NCBI GenBank assembly: GCA_037447655.1
Contig: JBBHKE010000209.1
Location: 23,580 to 37,467, forward strand
Length of the DNA: 13,888 nt
Source: Zygnema cylindricum
Lineage: Eukaryota > Streptophyta > Zygnematophyceae > Zygnematales > Zygnemataceae
Direction of reading: 5' to 3'
The notes under the pieces: model-generated
Database searches by the model: none
Told to the model about the DNA's origin: nothing
What the model saw: only the letters and a program-made list of their open reading frames with translations
Shown here: piece after piece, positions 7,959 through 13,888 of the stretch
Position numbering within the stretch: position 1 is the first letter of the stretch
Layout: each line of letters begins with the position of its first letter
Position numbers and translations under genes: made by a program

Positions 7959-8433
7959 CAAGATATCTGTGGTTGCATTTGGGAGTGGATAATAGTTACA
8001 TCACCAATTAGAGTGATGTTAGTTATAGGGATGCTCTGATGAGGAGGTTTACTTCTGGGAATGTGTTGTATGTTTGGAATGGGGCTTACTGTTGGAGCAA
8101 CAAGTTAAAAAAGGTGATTGCTCAATCCACCATGGAGGCTGAGTATATGGCCTCTTGTTTGGCTGTGGAAGAATTGATGTGGGTGAAATCATTGCTTAAA
8201 AAACTTGAGTATATCAAGAATGGAGTGCAAAGAATAATTTTTGATAATCAAGCTGCAATTGCAATTGCAGCAAACCCAAAGCATCACTTTAAAGCAAAGC
8301 ATACCGATATTCGATTGAGCTTTTTTCGAGAGAAGGTTGAGAATAAAATAATTAGTTTCGAATAAAGACCGGATGGGAGATGGTAGCAGATATGATGACT
8401 AAACAAGTTCTTTCTCCCAAATTGGTATTTTGT

Positions 8434-8442
8434 AGGGAGAAG
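8434..8442 (+). promoter_or_regulatory. polypurine tract of E2
   Basis: AGGGAGAAG is all purine and lies directly before TGTTGACT, the start of the 3' LTR. This is the position of the plus-strand primer in LTR elements. It also encodes the last residues of the polyprotein. Confidence 0.7.
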
Positions 8443-9130
8443 TGTTGACTGAAGCAAAAGATAGATTAGAAACTATTAGGAGTGTTGAAATAGGTAGTTT
8501 TTCTTCTATCTCTTTATCAGTTTATGGTCTTATTACAACCCTCATAATTATTGTAGTCACTAAGGAGTGTTAGATGGCCATAGCTGCCTTAGGCAGACAA
8601 AGAGACAGGCTAAGGGGGAAGAAGGAATAGCCCCTTGCAAAAGTTAGGCGCCAAGACCATGATTTGATCATTAGACCTTCGGCATGATGCTGTACGGCGT
8701 AGCCGTGCGCCTTATCCGTTAATTTTTTTCATGAAGCGTTAAGAACGTGGTGTGTGATTAATATTTAAAAATATAAACAAATAACATGCTTCATTAAACA
8801 AATTCCAAAAAAAAACAACATTGAATTTGAATGGACGTGATAAATTGTCTATTTCGAATCAGACAACTCACAGTGGAGCCGACGCACCAGAGTGGACATT
8901 TGGCGGTTTGTGAGCTAAATGGCGACGGATGACACGTGGCAAGGTATGAGTGGACATCACAAAATCCTAGGAGAGCGACTATAGCTCAAGAACTGACAAG
9001 CGTCAACGAGACCGCCATGCCGTACCATGGTCGTGCAACTCTCAGACCTTTATTGGTCCTTGTAGTAGGTAGCTCACTAAAAACCCTTAGGATAACCCTT
9101 ACCCTTTTGAGTTCGGCCAAAACTAACTAA
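8443..9130 (+). repeat. E2 3' LTR (3'-truncated)
   Basis: It begins TGTTGACT right after the polypurine tract. Similarity to the 5' LTR runs from about 8496 (TCTTCTATCTCTTT) to about 9130 (GGCCAAAACTAACTAA). The last 75 bp or so of the 5' LTR have no counterpart, because the inverted E3 LTR begins at about 9151. It also lacks the hairpin and poly-pyrimidine part present at 3742-3790 of the 5' LTR. Confidence 0.85.
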
Positions 9131-9226
9131 GACTAAACTGAATTCTCCGACGTGAAGAGAAGAATCTCCTGAGGCTGTTTCAAAATGAATTAGTTTATTT
9201 GCACCTTTGAGCATTAAGTTATGGAT

Positions 9227-9240
9227 GGTCAAAGTTGACC
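9227..9240. promoter_or_regulatory. paired inverted W-box-like palindrome in the E3 LTR
   Basis: GGTCAAAGTTGACC carries TTGACC on both strands. It sits where the E1 LTR has its TATA box plus palindrome (2062-2084). The adjoining TATA-like sequence here is decayed. A regulatory role is inferred from the motif only. Confidence 0.4.
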
Positions 9241-9353
9241 CTTTGTACATATGCCCTTTAAGAAAGAGGTTGCTACGTAAGATTTGTCTAAGTCCTCATG
9301 CCCTCTTTGAACCTCGTACTACAATTGTACTTGACCTATCCTAAGACTATAAA

Positions 9354-9388
9354 GTACAAGAAGGTACAAGTGCCGCTGTACTTCTTGT
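9354..9388 (-). other. LTR hairpin, copy in E3
   Basis: GTACAAGAAGGTAC (9354-9367) pairs with GTACTTCTTGT (9378-9388): 11 pairs, one bulged G and a 10-nt loop. It has the same geometry as 2189-2223 and 3729-3765. Confidence 0.65.
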
Positions 9389-10059
9389 CAGCCATGGTAC
9401 GGCATGGTTGTCCCGCTGACTTCTGTCAGTTCCACAGCCATAGTTGCCCGTTCCGCAATCTCCGCTATCCACCGGTAGGCTGCCACGTGTCATTTGGTGA
9501 CGATTCCTCCATATACCACCAAAAAACCACTGTGGTACTTTGACTCTATTGTGAGTCATTCGATTGACAACAACATTTAATTGCGTCTGTGGAAATTAAA
9601 TATTTGATTTCATTTCTGCGTCGTGGTTCTGTTTATTGCGTCCGCGATAGTTCATAAATTTCCAAAGTCTAAATTTTTAAAAAAAATCGGTGATGTGTTA
9701 ATATTTAAATACATATCGCACCATATATATTTGAGCACTGGTCATATACTATAGGATAAAGCTAACGGCTACCGGCTACTCTGACAAACTGTAGGTACCA
9801 AGATCAAATTGTGGTTCTGGGAACCTTTTTGGTACAAGTGATATGTTTCAGCTCCTTGTCCCTCTAAGAAGACTAGGCAGTCATGGCTCTAATTCCTTTT
9901 CTAATCATCAATGACTACAACAAGTATAAGGTTTGAGAGATGAGTGAGAGGCAGTTTGCCTTTGTTTCTTTGTGTTTTTATTATACACCTTTTAGACCTA
10001 GAAAATATCGAATTGAAACCATTAATTTATACACTCCTTTTATTTTCTAATCAAACTCA

Positions 10060-10660
10060 ATTTAGAAGAAGGTATAGGTTTGGTCATCATAACCGCTACC
10101 ATCTCACTATCTGGTCTGTATTCCAAACTGAATATATTGTTCTTTAATTTCTCTCTAGCAAAATTGAGTCTAATATCCATGTGTTCGGCTTTGAAGTGGT
10201 GTTTAGGATTGGCAGGATGACAATAGCTCTTTGATTATCACAGATGATTTTCTGTACACCACTTTTAAGATGACCAAGCTCACGAAGCAAAGACTTCACC
10301 CACATCAATTCTTTTACAGCATAGCAAGAGGCTATATACTCAGCCTCCGAGGTAGACTCAGCAATAATCTTTTATTGTTTAATACTCCACCATCAAGCCT
10401 TATCACCCAAATACAATACATGTCCAAAAATACATCTCCTCATTGGAGCATCCTTATAACTAGCATCACTCCAAGTGGTGATGTCATTATTGTCCCTGCC
10501 CAAAAGCAACTATATATCCTTAGTCCCTACAAGATATATAAGGACTCTCTTAGTTGCCTCCCATTCTCTTTTAGTGGGAGCATTAAGACTCCTTCTCAAA
10601 ACTCCTATAGCTGTTGCCAAATCCGACCGAGTAGAATTCATGAAATAGATTAGACTGCCC
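10060..10660 (-). pseudogene. E3 RNase H
   Basis: Minus strand. It starts with KAVGSLIYFMNSTRSDLATA, continues REWEATKRVLIYL, then carries the first catalytic Asp in TTWSDASYKDAPMRR (near 10470). The central part is out of frame with stops, although the DNA still aligns with E2 through SEAEYIASC-like and CDNQ-like sequence. The frame resumes with NPKHHFKAEHMDIRLNFARE, then LEYRPDSEMVAVMMTKP (10070-10125), where E2 has a stop at the Tyr. The LTR follows almost immediately. The 35-bp duplication of E2 is absent. Confidence 0.88.
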
Positions 10661-11470
10661 ACTGCTTTTCTGTAAAGGATAGTCTGTATGAACTTCTACC
10701 CTTAAGGATCTACTTCCTCATGCAAAATTATAACTCTTTCCACACTCCCTCACTTCTTTTCTTTACCCCAATTGGAGTTGTATAACTATTGGCCTTGTCA
10801 ATTTGAAACTTTTCCAACATGTTTTCAATGGCCTCCATCTGAGTTAGTCTGATTATCTTTCTATCTTTGTCTCTCTCTACCTAAATTCCCATTATATATT
10901 ATTCTTCCCTAATATCTTTCATCTCAAATTTGCTCTATAGATTTGTTTCAGTTAATTTATTTTATCCATGGCTTTACTTAAAACAAGCAAATTATCGATA
11001 AAAAATTGCAATAAAAATAATACCTTCCTCATCTTCAAACAGGTAAATTCAATGATCCGAGCTGATCCGTATATATCCTAGACTAGTAAAAAACTCATCA
11101 AGCTTCTTGTTCCACTCTCGAGGCGCCTTTTTTAGGCCATAGAGAGATTTGATCAGCCGACATACCTTGCTCTCCTCTCCTTGTTCCACCTATCATTCGG
11201 GTTGTCATATAAAGATCTCCTCTTCCAACTCTCTATACTTGAAGGTTGTTTAGATAATCTATCTGGTCCATATACCCTCTTTGTAAGTAAATCCTTTGGT
11301 CACTAACCAAGCCTTGTAACGCTCGATGGTGTTATCTGGGTTTAGTTTCAACTTGAAAACCCACTTACACCCTATCAACTTTCGGTCAAGTGGACAGTCC
11401 ACCAACTCCTAAGTATCCACCGCCATCATTGAGGCCATTTCCTGGTTAATGGTTGTTTTCCATCAGTATC
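10661..11470 (-). pseudogene. E3 reverse transcriptase
   Basis: Minus strand. It begins TTINQEMASMMAVDT, TAG, ELVDCPLDRKLIGCKWVFKL, then LNPDNTIERYKAWLVTKGF. About 90 bp relative to E2 are missing after KEG, removing the segment before the first catalytic Asp; DQID-like codons remain in place of HQMD. SLYGLKKAPREWNKKLDEFF is well kept, so the E2 stop at 7328 is private to E2. The catalytic Asp pair is changed: the codons at 10991-10999 (complement) read Ile-Asp-Asn, so the second Asp is Asn, and a one-base shift precedes it. Later motifs (LTQMEAIENMLEKFQIDKAN) lie in other frames. Confidence 0.88.
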
Positions 11471-12245
11471 TCTCCAAACGGTTCATCGCCTATTTCTAAG
11501 TCAGAGGTTCACCCAAGTGAGACAATTTGGTTACCTTAATGTTGACTTGGTTTTCTTCTAGGCCTTTTCTGCTTCTCCTTCCCCCCTCAAAATTTGCCGC
11601 TGGTATAAATGGCTCTCCTGGTCCCCAAATATCATTCTATACCAATTCTAACACTTTTTCTCCTTTATAAGTGGTAACTTTTGGGAAGGGTAACCAGTTT
11701 GCCTTACCTTGAGCAAATCCACTACATTCACTTAGACTTTCACTATCTCCAAACTGAATCCCTTACACTACTACAATCTTTTTCATTTTTTTTAACTTTT
11801 ATAAATGCACATGCCCAAACCTGTTATGCCACAACATTATATCATGAACACTTGAATAATAAAGCTTCTTGTTATTATTGTTTAAAATCAGCCTAAACAT
11901 CCTTTGAATACCTTTTTTAGGAGTGAAATCAACTTCTTCCTCAAAACTAGCAGTAAAGACTCTTTTCCTAGTGCTAGTTTCAAAACCCTTATCATCTAAC
12001 ACTGAAGTTGAGATAAGATTTTTTTTTCAATCACGAATAACAACAAAATCAGAGAATGTAACTATGGATGTTTTTCCCTCCACTAATACTTTCAGATCTA
12101 CCGATCCTTCTAAAGTAATAGTGACTACCCTCCCATCCGAGTAATCAATTTCTACAGTGGGAATCTTTCTCATCTTTGTGAACATGTATTTGCCCTGACA
12201 CATATGCATAAAAGCACCTGAGTCCACAATCCAACCCACTTCACT
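11471..12245 (-). pseudogene. E3 protease, pre-integrase and residual integrase linker
   Basis: Minus strand. The protease site is intact: GWIVDSGAFMHMC with Asp-Ser-Gly at 12216-12224. YSDGRVVTI and LVEGKTSIVTFSD follow, then a frame break near 12027, then SVLDDKGFETSTRKRVF. Pre-integrase WHNRFGHVHL (about 11800-11830) keeps both His. The Cys pair is damaged: CSGF, with Phe at 11715-11717 where E2 has Cys. The first integrase Asp is present in NDIWGPG (11631-11633), but about 0.93 kb relative to E2 is then missing, and the sequence resumes in the linker (ANFEGGRRSRKGLEENQ, VNIKVTKLSHL). The second Asp and the Glu of the triad are therefore gone. Confidence 0.88.
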
Positions 12246-12587
12246 TTTCAATCCCTCGAAGGCACATTTATGTTTTCATGGGATTTTGACCTCAATTTTC
12301 ACCTTCATCTTCTCATCCAACAAAAGCTCCTCGTCCTCGGATTCCCCTTCAATTACTTGCGTCACAAGAGCCTTTTTCTTTCCTTTCGGATGTCCACGCT
12401 ACCCCTCCTTTAACCAAAGTTTAGTTAGTTTCTAGCACTTTGCCATGTAGTGCCCCGGTTTCTAACAAAAACAACACAATCCCTTTTAGGCCCTCGGTCT
12501 GGTTTATTATCCATAACCCCCAAGCAGTTTCCTCAGATCCTTCCTCCAATTTGTCTTCGTTGTCAAAGCCTGTCCACTTGTAGAAAA
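12246..12587 (-). pseudogene. E3 gag, C-terminal fragment
   Basis: Minus strand. It starts inside the sequence SGQALTTKTNWRKDLRKLL, matching SGQALTVRASWRNKDSRKPL of E1. The capsid part upstream is absent. The zinc knuckle (12434-12478) keeps all four ligands of the CCHC box, C-x2-C-x4-H-x4-C, but one spacer codon is TAG. Then follow KALVTQVIEGESEDEELLLD and the lead into the protease. It is interrupted by stops. Confidence 0.85.
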
Positions 12588-12905
12588 TAATGTTTTCTTT
12601 AGATATTTTCTAGGTTAACAGTGTGGCATAAAAGCAAAAAAACAGTAAAGGCAGTCTGCCTCTAACTCCTTTCTCCAACCCCCACACATGTTGTATTTAG
12701 TGAAGGCTAGAAAAAGAGCTAGAGCAATAGTTGCCTAAGTTGTCTAAAGAGACCGGAAGCAAAATAGGGATAGATTTACCAAAAGGTTTGATTGACGCAG
12801 GATTTGATCCTGGTACGTACTTTCCGTCAAAGTAGCCATTAGCTTTGTCCTATTGTCTAGGACCAATGCTGAGATATATGGGGTGTGATAATTTCTTAGA
12901 CATAA
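12588..12905 (+). repeat. plus-strand copia LTR 5' fragment
   Basis: It aligns with the reverse complement of the start of the E3 LTR: TGTAGAAAATAATG against TGATTAGAAAATAAAAGG, then GATATTTTCTAGGT, GGCAGTCTGCCTCTAACTC, ATGTTGTATTTAGTG, and CAGGATTTGATCCTGGTACG through CATTAGCTTTGTCCTA. Clear similarity ends near 12905; a short possible match (TAGACCGC, about 12926) hints that more LTR follows after a deletion. No gag follows, so this is a broken LTR, a solo LTR remnant or a truncated nested insertion. Confidence 0.78.
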
Positions 12906-13888
12906 ATGTTGTTCTTTGGTCTAAAATAGACCGCAGAAGCCACCCAAACTATCATGCAAAAAGCTAAGCGAAGCTAGGCCAATGAACAATCATTTGAAAT
13001 GCATCCTCCATTTAACATACATGCATACACAGATGCAATAAACAACATTTAGGGTTTCATGGAATAATCAACATAAATAAACCCTATGACAACATCTAAG
13101 GTTTGATGGAATAATCGACATAAACAAACCCTAGGACAAATGCATAAATAATGCATATCAAACAAACATAAAATAACATAAATAAATAATAACAAAAAGA
13201 GTGCAATCTCACATAAACATTAGATAAACAAAAGTATATCAATAAACACATTACTCAAATGCATGACCTAATCGGCAACCCTAAAAGTCTACATCTTCGG
13301 TCCCTACTTTTCATGCTAAGCATTGATGATTAATTCCTAACAAAGCTCATTCCTATATATACACTTGTGAGCTGTCAATGAATTGCTACATGTCAAAATA
13401 GCCAACGTACCTTCCACTAAGTAGTATTACATCATGAGAACCTATTACGACAAATAATCCTAACTGTAAGTGACACATACGTACATACAATTTACCTCCT
13501 ACGTAAAGTTTACTAACAAGTAACCGGATCGAAGCGAATCGAAAAACGTACTATCAAACCCACCGAAGACGCCAGATAAAATCTGGTTTCTTGTTGTCCA
13601 ATACCCGGGTGTGGGGTAGATAGTATACAATCCAATTCAGCTCTATCCAAACACAGTGTGCGTAACATCGCCCAATTATAACAGGAACGACCAACATAAC
13701 GTCATTACCACAGACACATGGGTACTCTAGCCGGAATAGTATCACAACCATACACGGCTCAAATTAGAACGTAGCGGGGTTCCCAATTGAATCACTCTCA
13801 CGGCTTTACAGATGGGAGTTACTTTTACTAATTAATACTCTTTACTATAAAATAAAAACCTTTTATGTATAAGCAAACTACCTCTCTA
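12906..13888. other. unassigned AT-rich flank
   Basis: I see no coding domain, LTR similarity or RNA gene here. It contains a 47-bp tandem duplication (13044-13137), a small hairpin CCAGAT/ATCTGG (about 13571-13585) and a TATA-like CTATAAAATA near 13845. The composition differs from the copia elements. It may be another, unrecognised repeat. Confidence 0.5.
13044..13137. repeat. two tandem 47-bp units with telo-box-like ends
   Basis: Units 13044-13090 and 13091-13137 differ at 6 of 47 positions by my count. Each starts near TTTAGGGTTT or its variant and ends with AAACCCTA, so unit 1 has complementary ends AGGGTTT and AAACCCT. AAACCCTA is the plant telo-box core, but two units are too few to imply telomeric origin. 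Confidence 0.8.

Larger units (their letters stand above)
7781..8448 (+). pseudogene. E2 RNase H
   Basis: This is the RNase H domain that removes the RNA template. It begins with VVRSLIYFMNCTRHDIA. A perfect 35-bp tandem duplication (7888-7958) follows and shifts frame. The first catalytic Asp is in SDVSY (8015-8017), preceded by TAG (8009-8011) where E3 has Trp. An open frame from 8039 to 8365 carries AQSTMEAEYMASC (Glu 8141-8143), IFDNQAAIAIAANP (Asp 8243-8245) and KAKHTDIRLSFFREKVE. A TAA at 8363-8365 replaces the Tyr codon seen in E3, and a 2-bp loss follows. The C-terminus then reads EMVADMMTKQVLSPK and ends at TGA 8446-8448, overlapping the first bases of the 3' LTR. Confidence 0.92.
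3199..9130 (+). mobile_element. E2: near-complete Ty1/copia retrotransposon
   Basis: The order is 5' LTR, leader, gag, protease, integrase, reverse transcriptase, RNase H, polypurine tract, 3' LTR. Integrase preceding reverse transcriptase defines Ty1/copia and excludes Ty3/gypsy. The two LTRs differ by roughly 15-20% over the 110-180 bp I compared by eye, so the insertion is old. No env-like frame lies between RNase H and the 3' LTR. I could not identify target-site duplications, because the 5' LTR lacks its first 50 or so bases and the 3' LTR lacks its end. Confidence 0.9.
9151..10053 (-). repeat. E3 3' LTR
   Basis: The reverse complement aligns with the E1 LTR and with the fragment at 12588-12905 (shared GATATTTTCTAGGT, GCAAACTGCCTCT-like, and AGAAAA blocks), and in its second half with the E2 LTRs (CCATGCCGTACCATGG, GACACGTGGCA). 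The start is placed at TGATTAGAAAATAAAAGG (complement of about 10036-10053). The end is placed at CTTCACG (9151). The polypurine tract and first LTR bases seen in E2 appear deleted, because RNase H runs almost directly into GTTTGATTAG. Confidence 0.82.
9151..12587 (-). mobile_element. E3: internally deleted Ty1/copia retrotransposon
   Basis: Reading leftward on the minus strand, this is the C-terminal part of gag, protease, pre-integrase, a deleted integrase core, reverse transcriptase with a second deletion, RNase H, and 3' LTR (10053-9151). The 5' LTR, leader and N-terminal part of gag are absent. At about 12587 gag is replaced by the start of a plus-strand LTR. E3 keeps an intact Asp-Ser-Gly and complete zinc-knuckle ligands, but its frames carry many stops. 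Confidence 0.87.

Noticed and set aside
8366-9150. An env-like or extra gene after RNase H
   Set aside because: The polyprotein end overlaps the LTR start at 8443, so there is no room for another gene.
10231-10653. 140-codon plus-strand open frame
   Set aside because: It lies antisense to the E3 RNase H, whose motifs are on the minus strand; its length is a by-product.
13554-13751. 65-codon minus-strand open frame in the right flank
   Set aside because: No motif, no start context and no neighbouring coding sequence; compatible with chance.
1-13888. Host protein-coding gene, CRISPR array or bacterial system
   Set aside because: All recognisable coding sequence is copia gag-pol; no regularly spaced repeats and no bacterial gene organisation.

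Overview
The window looks like repeat-rich intergenic DNA of a plant nuclear genome, probably a seed plant with a large genome and slow repeat turnover. This is inferred from heavily decayed, related Ty1/copia LTR retrotransposons, roughly 0.7-0.9 kb LTRs, AT-rich flanks and plant-type promoter motifs. I see no host protein-coding gene, rRNA, tRNA or CRISPR array.

Layout: (1) 1-223 is the tail of a plus-strand LTR and its 5' leader. At about 223 it joins, in opposite orientation, element E1. (2) E1 (minus, about 224-2866) has GAG-pre-integrase and protease (224-735), gag (736-1787), leader (1788-1986) and 5' LTR (1987-2866). Everything downstream of the pre-integrase domain is missing. (3) 2867-3198 is AT-rich spacer. 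(4) E2 (plus, about 3199-9130) is nearly complete: LTR, leader, gag, protease, integrase, reverse transcriptase, RNase H, polypurine tract, LTR. This domain order is diagnostic of Ty1/copia. (5) E3 (minus, about 9151-12587) has its 3' LTR tail-to-tail against the E2 3' LTR. It keeps RNase H, reverse transcriptase, protease and the C-terminal part of gag, but has lost the integrase core and everything 5' of mid-gag. (6) A plus-strand LTR 5' fragment (about 12588-12905) abuts E3 gag. (7) 12906-13888 is unassigned AT-rich DNA with one 47-bp tandem duplication.

All copies belong to one family, since gag, protease and leader align throughout, but to different subfamilies. None can be active: every pol frame has stops and frameshifts, the E2 integrase has Lys at the catalytic Glu, the E3 integrase core is deleted, and the E1 protease motif is broken by a stop. 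The two E2 LTRs differ by roughly 15-20% in the stretch I compared by eye, so the insertion is old.

The signal I find most worth checking is not coding. A stem-loop in the 5' leader, just upstream of the gag ATG, and another in the LTR are each kept in three copies although their stem sequences differ, so pairing seems to have been maintained by paired substitutions. The leader hairpin is the better candidate for an undescribed cis-acting element.
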